From Opisthorchis felineus (taxonomy: Eukaryota > Platyhelminthes > Trematoda > Opisthorchiida > Opisthorchiidae), in the NCBI GenBank assembly GCA_004794785.1, contig SJOL01008491.1:268334-332333 (forward strand): a stretch of DNA of 64,000 nucleotides. The letters run 5' to 3'. Position numbers and translations under genes: made by a program. Within the stretch, counting starts at the first letter, position 1; each line of letters starts with the position of its first letter. Under the pieces are notes generated by a model. The model worked only from the letters and a program-made list of their open reading frames with translations, ran no database searches and was not told the DNA's origin. Below are positions 48,791-58,830 of the stretch, in pieces.

Positions 48791-50449
48791 AGTTTGTAGT
48801 TGACAAACTGGCCACTTTCTCTCGCGTACAGCTGAACGACTTGGATCAATTTTGCACAACCAGAGAAAACGCTCTCCTTTTCCGCCCTCTACGCTGATCA
48901 GCGCCTAGTAAGGGTCAATCCCGATAAAATAGAAAAAGTGCCTAACTAGAAAATAAACGTAACTTCGGGTCCGTAGTCAACTGTTCTCCATTTTCCGTTG
49001 AACAACTCATGCACACTAAAACCACGTTGCAGGATTGTCGCAGTCACCATGTTGCCTTACTCCCCGGGAGCTTTTGCTATCGACGCTGTCCAAATAAAAT
49101 GGCCATGGCAGACAGGTCTACGCGCAGGCGAACTGCTTCGGATACAAATACAGCAGTCTCCTTAAGACAGGTCGCTTGGTGCGAACGAATTTTCTAATTC
49201 CAAGACTGCTGGCTATAGAAACCCAAAAAGCTAACTTCTCAGAGCGACCGATCTGAGGGTCCAGGGTCGACTACCGACGGAGCATCTGTAAAGCTGACTC
49301 ATCCTGTCACAGAGTAAAATAAGTACCAACCGTGAGGAATGTTGATTCCAAAGGCTGCTGAATCTCAAAGCCAACACCCTGGCCGTAGATCAACCTCAAC
49401 AGCCAACGGTTCCGAAATCGAGTCGTTTTCAGGTACATAGGCACAGTTGCCAAGACAGCAAGCAGCCGAAGTAACATCGTCGCCGGTACTGTTGCTAACA
49501 GCTCCACTTTGTATAGTTGCTAAGGCAATAAACTACTTGTAAGGACGCCACTGAGTAACGCTGGCTAGAACGATCTTAGCTTGCCTAGTCGGTCAGGAGA
49601 GGTAGACGTGAATGAAAGCAACTTGATTACCATGGCGAAACTAACGGTAGATTTCGATGTCGTGCAGTGGCGTGGTCAAGATGGCCACCAGCACATGTGG
49701 TGCGCTAGGGAGGTCAGTCTGTGCCAGAAAATCACCGACTGCTTCATCCACATCTTGTGTTGACTGGCTTCCCGAGCGGAAGTTTCTTAGTCAAACTGAC
49801 TGACCCTAGCATGGTTCTCGTAAATGCGAGGGCCAGGGGCCAGGGGGTTGAAGTGATTCGTTGTGACGGGGTTGCCAGGCCAAAACCGACCACCTGTGAT
49901 GTCGTCCCACGAACCATTCACAACGCTAAGCACTTCGATGGTTCGAAACTGCGATAGTACCTGGCATTGCAGACGTGGTGGGGAGAAGTCTGCCTCGAGT
50001 GTTTTTTTTAAAGTAACTGGGTCTCCCTTTGTATCTAGTATCTTCCAAAAACTTTGAACGGTCCATTAGTTTTCTTCCCTTCATTCCGGGAAGCAGTTCC
50101 CCTTCGAGGCTGGCGATCTTGTTCGCTCCTCGGCGGGAGGGACCACTGTACTGAGGTTCCAGGTGACTGCTCTGAACGCTTGGTCAATCGGTATCATTGC
50201 TTGGTTCGTGACTGACCATAAGGGATAACCTCCAAAAATTCCGCCTTTATTTTAAGGAGGAAACTACTCTTTCAGGTGTTAACTATCGACTGCGTGAGTT
50301 ATGTAGGTGCGGCTTTGGTCATTCAACACTGCATGTGCTGTAGGTGATTGTGTGTGCGAATGAGCGCACTGATACATGCTTTTTTATGCATTGGTTTTCC
50401 AGTTATGCTTATTTCATGTAGTTTCCGACATTTCACGTCCTTTTCCCAG
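48791..50449. other. Region upstream of RPL7; no clear feature
   Basis: It should contain the RPL7 promoter and its tiny first exon. I could not pick out an ATG-bearing exon with a good donor. I see no repeat family here. Confidence 0.4.
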
Positions 50450-51264
50450 CACGCAAGTAAAGACTGACAAAAAGCCGCGCAAGCCTGAAGGAAAGCTTTT
50501 CAAGGAAAAAATTCGAAAACGTCGAATTGTATCCGAAGCTGCGAAAAAAATCATACAACGCAGGCGTTTTACGGTTCTAAAGAAGCTGATCACCGCGCGC
50601 GGCCAAGCCTATGTTAATGTATGCGAACATTCTTTTCGTTGTTTCGTAATTATTGTTTTCAGGAATACCGCAAAGACGCCCGAAGAGAGATAAACAAGGC
50701 CAGGGAGGCTAAAAAGGCTGGCAACTTCTATGTGCCTGAGGAGCCGAAACTCGCTTTTGTTGTCCGGATCCGTGGTATAAACGGAATCCATCCCCGGCCT
50801 CGAAAGATTTTACAGCTATTTCGCCTGCGGCAGATCAATAATGGCATGTTTGTACGATTAAACAAGGTAAAGTTTCTTTCGATCCCTTCACAAGTCCATA
50901 GGCTACACTTAATATGTTACGGATTATCGATCCCTACGTCGCTTGGGGTTATCCATCCATCAAGACTGTTCGGCAGCTTTTATACAAACGTGGTTACTGT
51001 AAATATCACGGAACCCGTCAACCAATCACCAACGACTTGATCCAACGGAAACTTCAGCGTTACGGGATCGTGTGCATAGAGGATCTGATACACGAGATCG
51101 TCAAGGTGCAGAAAAACTTCAAGCCAGCTGTGTCCTTCCTTTGGCCGTTCAAACTTAATAACCCTAGTGGTGGATTCCGAAAGAAAGGACGCCATTTCGT
51201 TGAAGCCGGCGATTTTGGGAATCGGGAAAAATACATCAACCACCTGTTGAAACGAATGATTTAA
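50450..51264 (+). CDS. RPL7: Ribosomal protein uL30 (eukaryotic L7), lacking only its first codons
   Basis: A component of the large cytosolic ribosomal subunit. Exons are 50450-50618, 50663-50866 and 50902-51264 (TAA stop), separated by GT-AG introns of 44 and 35 bases. The joined frame gives 244 residues. The basic N-terminal extension ([19 protein letters not shown]) leads into [20 protein letters not shown]. The uL30 fold follows ([57 protein letters not shown]). The conserved end is [13 protein letters not shown]. Eukaryotic L7 is about 250 residues, so only a handful of residues are missing. The exon begins in the third base of a codon, so a tiny upstream exon with the ATG must exist. 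The methionine frame from 50376 runs through the pyrimidine tract and is not a plausible start. Confidence 0.96.
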
Positions 51265-51602
51265 TTGTTAATACATCAAACTATCTTGTGGCGATTGCTA
51301 TTTTCGTTTTTGTGAGCTTTATTCCTGCGACGCCGAATCATAATGTATTGTCGAAATATCTTCCCGTAGTCATGATCGTGCCACCAATGGATAGCCAAAC
51401 ATCTTTAATCCTATACTGGTTGTAGGCTGGCAGGCTAGCAAAAGCTCGTTTGGTGGATGAATCCATTCGCTCATCAGTCCGAGTCTTCCTCACGGTTTTC
51501 CCCGCACTGTTACCATTACCAGCTCGAGTTTAATCCGGGCCGTAGATGCGCTGATAATGTCCACCCTATTCAGTTACCCAACGCATATACAGCCATGGGT
51601 CA
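51265..51602. other. RPL7 3' flank
   Basis: I see no AATAAA close to the stop. An AATACA variant lies a few bases after it and cannot be judged from sequence alone. Nothing else is recognised. Confidence 0.35.
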
Positions 51603-51792
51603 TCAATGAAATGGCTGAAGTAGTTAGAGTGCAAATTTACTGACCGTAAGGTCCTGTTTCTAACCCGACTTCTGCATCTCGACTTTCCCTATCTAGGCTT
51701 GGGCAACCTGAGGGGAATCTCAGCCCTCGTGCATCCTTCGGGTGGTATGGCAGCTAGGGACCGGAAGGGTGTTACAGTTGAACGATTTTTTT
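51603..51792 (+). mobile_element. tRNA-derived SINE, copy 4
   Basis: The head has AATGGCTGAAGTAGTTAGAG and a mutated box B (TTTCTAACCC). The body is well kept: TATCTAGGCTTGGGCAACCT, ATCTCAGCCCTCGTG, GGTATGGCAGCTAGGGACCG and GGGTGTTACAGTTGAACGAT. The flanks TCATCAATGA and TCACCAATGA look like a 10-base target-site duplication with one mismatch. Confidence 0.85.
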
Positions 51793-51929
51793 CACCAATG
51801 ATTGCGCGCCCCGTAATTCTGAACCATCTCTAACACGAGCGTGATGCTGATAAAATAGCGGACTTGTCTGGCTCAAACTTTGTCTATATGTCTCATCACT
51901 GGGTGAATGTTCGTTTTGCATGTCTAGCG

Positions 51930-52380
51930 TGCCATGACCACCGAGTCCATAGTCGAACTCAGTTCTGCAGCTTCTATTGTTGAACTGTTTAAACTACAGT
52001 TTATTCTTGTTTTTCAAGTAGCGTCGACCAGCAGCCAGTCGGCCGACTTCATCGAAGAGCTATTTTCGCGCCGGTCATTGCCATTTCCCTGGATAGAGAC
52101 CCCGAGACGAGATACATCAATGGTCAGAGACATGGCCCAGTCGCGCCCTCAATGGCGCTCATGCATCCAAGCTATTGCCTTCAATGCGTAGCTCCTTTCC
52201 CAACCCCCCCCCCCACACACACACACACTTAAAAGTCCACTGACAGACCTGTATTTTACGCCCCGATGCGCAGCTACTTACCTCACCTCCCCAAATAATC
52301 GGTGAACGAAACTGTGGCAGCTAGAACCACTGTACGACAGGTACGTGGTTTTTACAGCTGATGATGATGGCGTCCTAACG
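51930..52380 (+). mobile_element. LINE 3' end with C-terminal coding remnant
   Basis: The frame ending at TAG near 52191 reads FPWIETPRRDTSMVRDMAQS and then RPQWRSCI. QWRSC with an upstream GWxPRDxxxxW-type segment is the C-terminus of the CR1/RTE-like LINE ORF2. The 3' untranslated part (52192-52380) contains a C-run plus CA repeat. It is shared with the 48.4 kb copy. Confidence 0.65.
52203..52228. repeat. Poly-C and (CA)n microsatellite
   Basis: About eleven C residues run into an ACACACAC tract inside the LINE 3' untranslated sequence. Confidence 0.85.
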
Positions 52381-52919
52381 AATCCAAATATTACAGGGAG
52401 TGTACTTTCTGAAAGGCAGTGCTTTTATATGAAATATTCCTCTTTATTCCCTCTTCTGTGCTGCTTCCATAGCTTTTAAAAGCCCAAACATTCATGAGTG
52501 TACTCATTGCGCACTGGTATGGTCTGCTCGATTGGTTCGAAAACGTTCACGAATCGCCTGCTGTACTCCGCGAATCTGTCAACCAACCGATCTGCAACAT
52601 CGGATGTTCACTTTACTTGTTTTAGGCCATTCAAATGCACATTTGTCATTCACCTGTGAAAAAATGTATGTAGTGTTTGGACCAATTTCTGGTAGTAAAC
52701 ATCTCGAACAGAATTTTAGTAGGTTACTAGAAGTGAGTGGATGAATAACCGGTTCACGAAGTGGAGTGTCCCAGTGAAAGCTGTGCAACGCCAATAAACA
52801 CTCGGATTTGCTTAGTTTCGTGGAGAATCAGAACGCCTCAGCTCTACTTCACAGCTATCATCACTTACGGTAACACCTACCTGTGTGCAGATGCTCAATC
52901 GCCATTCCAACGTAATTCC
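52381..52919. other. No recognisable feature
   Basis: Short chance open frames on both strands only. Confidence 0.4.
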
Positions 52920-52990
52920 GTATCATCATCATCATCGACAGCATGACATCAGTGTTCAACACCGATGCTTCACTGCCGTACAACCCGTAA
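52920..52990. repeat. ATC-flanked dispersed repeat, copy 4
   Basis: It reads TATCATCATCATCATCGACA, then GACATCAGTGTTCAACACCG and ACTGCCGTACAAC. The motif GTGTTCAACAC is a palindrome-like core. Confidence 0.6.
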
Positions 52991-53449
52991 TTCCGTAAGG
53001 CCGGGTTCTCTAGTGGATATTGTGGTCCAGGGTCCGTATGCTTTGATCGCCTACACAATGACTACTGGCCTCCATCCTCAATATGTACACAAAGAAACTT
53101 TCTGTCAATTGTGTTCGAGAAGCTGTATACGCGCTCACGTGCTAAGTGGGATTTCGTGCGACCTCTGAAGATCCTTCGTTCAACCACGGGGTGTACACAA
53201 TCTGTTGCTTGGCACAGTTTTCTAGGGATCATTGAACGATGTAGTCGTCTTTTCACACATCTTAATGAACCCGAGAAATTGCTACGATGATCTTGTGTGC
53301 TGCATTACTTGATAACGGTCTAAAGATAGCACCGCTGAAAACGCCCACATCCCACTCTTCACCATCCTGCAAGTTATGAATCATACTTCAAACATCGTGC
53401 ATGGTGCTGAATTCGGCTTTCACAGTACGTATAGTTTGCACACGGTGGT

Positions 53450-53580
53450 TCTCATCACCGTCATCTCTGATAGCGGTGCATACTGGTACTTAACTGCCGT
53501 ACAACTATGAGGTAAGAAAGCCTTGGTAAAGAGGGAAGAAAAAGGAAGGATAAGGACTTAGTGAGACGAAGCCTCATGTC
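53450..53580. repeat. ATC-flanked dispersed repeat, copy 5
   Basis: It reads CATCACCGTCATCTCTGATA, then GGTGCATACTGGTACTTAAC, TGCCGTACAAC, AAGAAAGCC and AAGGACTTAGTGAG. It has the same layout as the 45.8 and 46.0 kb copies. Confidence 0.6.
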
Positions 53581-54796
53581 CTTAAGGAAAGCGATCAAGG
53601 ATAGGAGGCCGACACCTTCGGACCGCTTTAAACCAAACACATTTGAGCCTCATGTCGGCGTAAGGCGCCATCAGTGAGGTTTCTCCAGCGACCCCTGTGA
53701 ACCTCAACCGACATAAACCCAGAGCACAACAAGTAAATTTTAGCTGTGTAGTCTGCGGTGCACGCTACTGGGGTCTGTTTTGTAACATATCCCGTAGGGT
53801 TCCCAACCACCTGCACGTGGGCCCGAGCCAGGAAGACACGAAGATCCTACAGCACTCACTGACTAACCGCCTTCATCTCTTGTTACCATATCGTGGCCTG
53901 TTCCCCTCGAACCGTGCGCCAAGAATTGCTTGGAACAGGAAATAACGCTTTCTCCGGTAGGCGATGGTTGGTCATATGTAATAAATTCCCCAGCTACAAC
54001 CTGGTAAGTTTGATCTCGCATTTGTTACCAAGTACCTGCTTGAGCGCCGCTTCGTTAAGTACTCGCTGCAGCCAGCTACTTGCTATACTACGGAGACCCG
54101 GTAGTCAAACACCCGAGGACGCCCAAGGTCTTCCTGTCGGAGAGGCCAATTCTCAACCATAGAATAAGACCGCTATTACGGTTACCTTGTATGCACTTCC
54201 CTTTAGCTTCAGAAAATTCAGAAATTATCACGTCATGAATGACGCAGGTTGGCGAACGCTGTCTGCGCCTTGGTTATCCGCCCATTAAATTCATCCGGCT
54301 TATGCAACCACCGGGCTATGTGAACCGATCATGCAAACCCTTTATTGTGGAGTTTCTGAGAGGCACAAGGGGCTGGGAAAATAAGACCGTATACTTTGAA
54401 CGTGCAAAGCGCATGCCAAAGCATGGGGTCGATGTCCTTATAGTGCTTTACGCGGACAAATTAATAATCGAACTATGCTGTCCGCACAATTGACTTCCAT
54501 TACTCTCTCCAGACGTGATTTCGAGGCAGATTTATGGTCCCTTGAGGTGTACACACCCTAACCCTCCCGGAGATATGGAAATAAAGCACATGAAGACTGT
54601 CCCCCTCTGGCCAAGAATATTTAGGTGAACTAACCTGTCAACAGAGTCTTTTAAAGTCGAAGTAAACCGCGGTGGTTGGCCGGTGATATAAGTAACGCTG
54701 CCCAAACAATTGACGTAATGTAAAGATATGATCAATGCACTCTGTCAGGTCAAACCCCTACTTCTCTCGGACTTGCGGCTCACGTCGTCGTTAAGC
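53581..54796. other. No recognisable feature
   Basis: Frames at 53893-54162 and 54239-54493 (plus) have no recognisable motif. Confidence 0.4.
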
Positions 54797-54972
54797 TGAC
54801 ACCCTTTCGGTGTTTAGCTGCCATGCCACCCGAAGGAAGTACAAGGGCTGAAATACTCTCAGGTTGCCCGAGCCTTGACAGGAACAATCGAGACGCTGAT
54901 TTTGGGTTCAAACCACGCGTCTCCCAGTCACTAAGATCTCGACTCAACCACTGAGCTACCTCGAGCTCACGT
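54797..54972 (-). mobile_element. tRNA-derived SINE, copy 5
   Basis: On the minus strand it has head CGAGGTAGCTCAGTGGTTGA (a good box A), GGTTTGAACCC as box B, and body CAAGGCTCGGGCAACCTGAG. GGTGGCATGGCAGCTAAACA and CCGAAAGGGTGTCAGC follow. An extra segment lies between box A and box B (GTCGAGATCTTAGTGACTGG region). The head is closer to a real tRNA than in the other copies. Confidence 0.8.
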
Positions 54973-55389
54973 GAGAAAGATAGACGTCATAATACACGGA
55001 AATCTAGTAGTTGTGTTGCGACACGCGTGAGACTTATACCCTATTACTAGAACAGTCGGTTCGAGTACCCTTTGATACAACCAACGATTGGTCTTAACTC
55101 TTTTGAACACGTTCTTGTTCTTAAATAAATACGGACAACTTAGTCAAAGCGGAACACAAGGATTCTCCAACTTGGAGGAGCTCATCTGGTCCAGCTGGCC
55201 GATGATGCTTCAACGCAGATGGACATATTAATACATTATCAACTGAGGGGAATGTAAACTCACAAACCACGCCTCAAAATTGGCGGGCGAACAAAAGATA
55301 CAGTACATTGTCAGAGAGCTGACTAAACTGCTGTTGAAAATATTCCGCCCGGCGATCCGGACGCTAATCTCTACTATATATTCGATCTC
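54973..55389. other. No recognisable feature
   Basis: Nothing supported. Confidence 0.4.
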
Positions 55390-56740
55390 TAATATTTGTT
55401 TAACTCACGGGAAGCTTTTTAAGCCCTATTTTATGTATTAGGTAGAACAGCTTCTGTGCATTCCCAGCCGCAACAGTCTCTTCCATTTCTTGAGCTTTCT
55501 GTCCACGCACGAACTACGTTTGAGCTGTTGTCTAGTCGATCGTTTAGCCGGATTGCACTCAGAACCAGAAGGTATGGAGCGTCTCGCTTTGAGAATTGAA
55601 GGTGGCGTTCTGTGATCCACTAGCATCCATGTACGTGCTCGGGAGCACCACATGCACAGTCCACGGCGTCACGTATGGCCGTCGCCTATAGCATCCCAGT
55701 TATGGTCAGTGTCCTTCGTGGCCGCTTGTAATGTATTGCATAGTAGTCTCTGGTACTAATCCCTAACTTGTGGCTCACAAAGCTTATTCACTGCTAGATG
55801 GGGAGGTCGTTTCTGGAGTTTACTGGGGAAGTTCAATGGAGATCTGCACCGATCGAGAGCGTGATAGGAATCAGCTTGTGTATTCGGGAACGACCGGCGC
55901 CAACGGTAGCTAATGGCATTGTGGTCAGTTTGACCCCAAGGTTGCTTGGTGTTAGGGGGACGCTAGGGAGGACAACGGCGCCCACTGCTTCTAGACCCAG
56001 TACTGCTGAGAAACAGCTGTTGATCACTACAAAGTTGCGAAAGGCGTCCACCATTATCATTGCGTTTTGCGTTCAGACTTAACATACCACCAAGGCGTGC
56101 TTGTGGTGAAGTGAGGCATGCTACCGGTGCATTGATGTCCTCCGCTATCGTGAATTTATCCGGGTTTTTTGTGGTGGACGATAGGGTGGCCAGTTATGGG
56201 TAGGTGTCTTTCAGTGAATCGGGGCTACAGTTCGTTGGTGTGTAAATAGACGCGATAAACAAAGCGTCAAATAGTTCGACTAGTGAGAGCTTTTATCGAA
56301 GTAGAAAGTTGGATAGCACAGAGGCGGCTGTTTATGGGTATCCAGTCGAGCAATGAAGCGTCGGCTCGATAACCTTAGGTTATACAAAACACGGGCGCAA
56401 CCCGCTACGGGAGCTTCTTATCACTCGAGGTCCGTAGTCTGTAGTGTCCAGATAGGGAGGGTGCCGTAAGCTCAACAACTGTCCTTGGATCCTCTGTTCG
56501 GGTTTCGGAGATACAACAGACGTCAACTGACAGAATATATAGAGTGCGCAAAACAGTAGGTTGTTGGCCAATCTCCCTAAGAGTTCTCGCGTTTAGAGCT
56601 GCAATGAAGATGGGCGAACGAGGCCTGAATAGCGGAGCGGTAGATGTGAGTGGTGGCGTGCAATGTGTCAATTCCCTAGGGGCCTGACAGCTGCTTACGT
56701 CTGGGATATACATAAGCGTGACTGTCAAGTGAAGTTAAAG
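55390..56740 (-). mobile_element. LINE endonuclease region (5' half of ORF2)
   Basis: On the minus strand IAALNARTLREIGQQ and VDVCCISETRTEDPRTVVE open an apurinic-type (EEP) endonuclease; the ETR carries its conserved glutamate. GQTDHNAISYRWRRS near 55900 matches its TxIDHIxISYRWR block. KARRSIPSGSECNPAKRS and QLKRSS near 55540-55600 match the linker towards the reverse transcriptase. Stops and frame changes break it. It belongs to the same general LINE group as 63.1 kb, in the opposite orientation. Confidence 0.8.
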
Positions 56741-58048
56741 GATAACAACATAGATGGGATGCGTAAACAGTCACATATTTACGCTCATCCGCCCTGCTGT
56801 ATCCACGGAATAACTTGACCTGACTGTCACCACGCGATGGTAGATGTGGCATGAGAGTATTTTTACTTGCAAAGTTCATGGCTGTATCTGGGTTGAGATA
56901 CTCCCAGGGTGCCCGAACCTAGCCAGGAGGACGACAAGGGTCCTCAGCCAAAGACTGGTTCAAAAGCGTGGTCGTAAGGCAGTGGTGGTTGGTTTGAGAC
57001 TACTTCGAGTAGCTCAAATTTTAGAGAACTGATTACCACATTTCTTCCAACCTGCAATAACATGGAGGGTCAGGAGGCATTGAACAACCTATTGGAGATA
57101 CTGCGCGACCACCTTCCAGTACAGCTTAATGGGAGACTGAGGTACGCAAACCGTCACACCATGATAACGTTAATGGAATAAATAAATTTTATCATCACGC
57201 CAAGACAAGACGCCATCAGCGGAATTGACTCAGCATCTTCGCGTGTCGTATCCGACGCAAGACAGCATGCAATGGTAGGCGGGCTTTAGCTAGGCAGTCC
57301 CGCTAGAAAGTGACAGTACAATGGCCAGTGGGATAAGTTACGTGTCATGCCATTCTTAGGGGCAGTGACCGGGTCCGTGGACACGGAAGAAGAATGTTTC
57401 CTAGGTTTAGTTACAAACAGCTACGTGCTGCTAATTAGAATTTCAGATAAACTTTCGACAAACGCTGTTGGGTCCGACTTTAAACCACTTTATAATACAA
57501 CAACGGGCGGAGCTTATAATGTTCTAGTGACTACCCAAGTGGTCAGTCAAAGTCCGAAGCCCTTCTACTCAGTAGCGGTAACTATTTCATTCGTTTGGTG
57601 ACTTGAAGGGGTGTTTCACCCAAAGACGATAGTGCGACCACAAGGTACAGTCTGGACTTTTGCTCCCTACTTTCCAAGACGCAACTTCAGCCGTGCATCT
57701 ATTTAAGTGTATTGCCCCAGTATGTTTACCCCGAAGAGGTGTCGTGCAAGTAAGTTCGTACGGATGTGAACTCGGCTGCCGCACGTATGTGTATGCAGTT
57801 TGTCAGGATTGGCTCGTAGATATTTGTGCCTGTCAAAACCTTCAAGTATAGTTTAGTCGTATTCGATGAGAAGACGAAAGTGAATTTTAAAAAACTCATA
57901 TTTGAGCTCTTTGTTACAGAACTTTTGAGTGGAAAGCTGTGGGTTCCATAAAAACGAAAGAAATCTCAACCGAATGGCTCCCGGGCTTTGGTGCAACGCT
58001 AAGTGGTACCAAATATCAACAGGTTATTCCCGGGGAAAATCGAAGGGA
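56741..58048. other. Between the LINE and beta-tubulin; no recognisable feature
   Basis: This flank lies downstream of the beta-tubulin stop. I saw no TTTATT (minus-strand AATAAA) close to that stop. No repeat family is recognised. Confidence 0.35.
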
Positions 58049-58825
58049 TTATTGAACTTCAGCACTATCCTGAAATTGTTGATATTCGTTGATCAGATCG
58101 TTAACGTTTGTTTCAGCTTCAAAAAACTCGCCTTCGTCCATTCCTTCGGCTGTGTACCAGTGCACAAAGGCCTTGCGTCGAAACATGGCTGTGTATTGTT
58201 CTCCGATTCGACGAAATATGTCTTGCATTGCCGTACTGTTTCCAATAAATGTGACGGCCATCTTCATCCCTCTTGGTGGAATATCGCAAACTGCGGTCTT
58301 AATATTGCTTGGTATCCATTCGACAAAATTGGCAGAGTTTTTGTTTTGAACGTTAAGCATTTCTTCATCGACTTCTTTAACCGACAGTCGACCGCGAAAC
58401 ATTGCTGCCACTGTAAGATACTTGCCATGTCTTGGGTCACACGCAGCCATGAGATTTTTGGCATCGAACATCTGGTTTGTCAGATCATGCACAGTGTATG
58501 ATCGATAAGCTTGGGAGTATCTCGATGTCAGTGGCGCGAAACCCGGCACGAAGAAGTGAAGTCTGGGAAATGGGATTAGATTAGTACCCAATTTCCGCAA
58601 ATCTGCGTTGAGCTGACCAGGAAAGCGTAGGCAGGTGGTCACACCAGACATGGTTGCACTGACCAGGTGGTTCAGGTCACCATATGTTGGGTTGACTAGT
58701 TTTAGGGTCCGATAACAAATATCGTAGAGTGCTTCGTTATCGATCACGAATGTTTCATCGGCCAAATCAATCAGCTGGTTTGCCGCTAGAGTAGCATTGT
58801 ACGGTTCGACGACCACGTCGGAAAC
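58049..58825 (-). CDS. Beta-tubulin, large 3' exon (5' exons not in view)
   Basis: Beta-tubulin pairs with alpha-tubulin and polymerises into microtubules. This single exon encodes 258 residues from [12 protein letters not shown] (about residue 174 of a 445-residue tubulin) to a TAA stop. Conserved blocks are [106 protein letters not shown] and NEYQQFQDS. The acceptor is TTCCTCTTAACAG, phase 0, at 58826. Residues equivalent to 198 and 200 are Glu and Phe, the benzimidazole-sensitive type. The acidic C-terminal tail is almost missing: the chain ends QDSAEVQ. The M-loop ([13 protein letters not shown]) is also unusual. N-terminal exons were not found up to 64000. This is a divergent isotype; identity as beta is secure. 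Confidence 0.95.
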   Translation of the reverse strand, partial: VSDVVVEPYNATLAANQLIDLADETFVIDNEALYDICYRTLKLVNPTYGDLNHLVSATMSGVTTCLRFPGQLNADLRKLGTNLIPFPRLHFFVPGFAPLTSRYSQAYRSYTVHDLTNQMFDAKNLMAACDPRHGKYLTVAAMFRGRLSVKEVDEEMLNVQNKNSANFVEWIPSNIKTAVCDIPPRGMKMAVTFIGNSTAMQDIFRRIGEQYTAMFRRKAFVHWYTAEGMDEGEFFEAETNVNDLINEYQQFQDSAEVQ

Positions 58826-58830
58826 CTGTT

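Noticed and set aside
50376..50450. Methionine at 50376 as the RPL7 start
   Set aside because: The frame runs through the pyrimidine tract and acceptor (TTTTCCCAG) and would add a hydrophobic N-terminus foreign to uL30.
57929..58501. 190-codon open frame on the plus strand
   Set aside because: It is the antisense of the conserved beta-tubulin exon and has no motif of its own.
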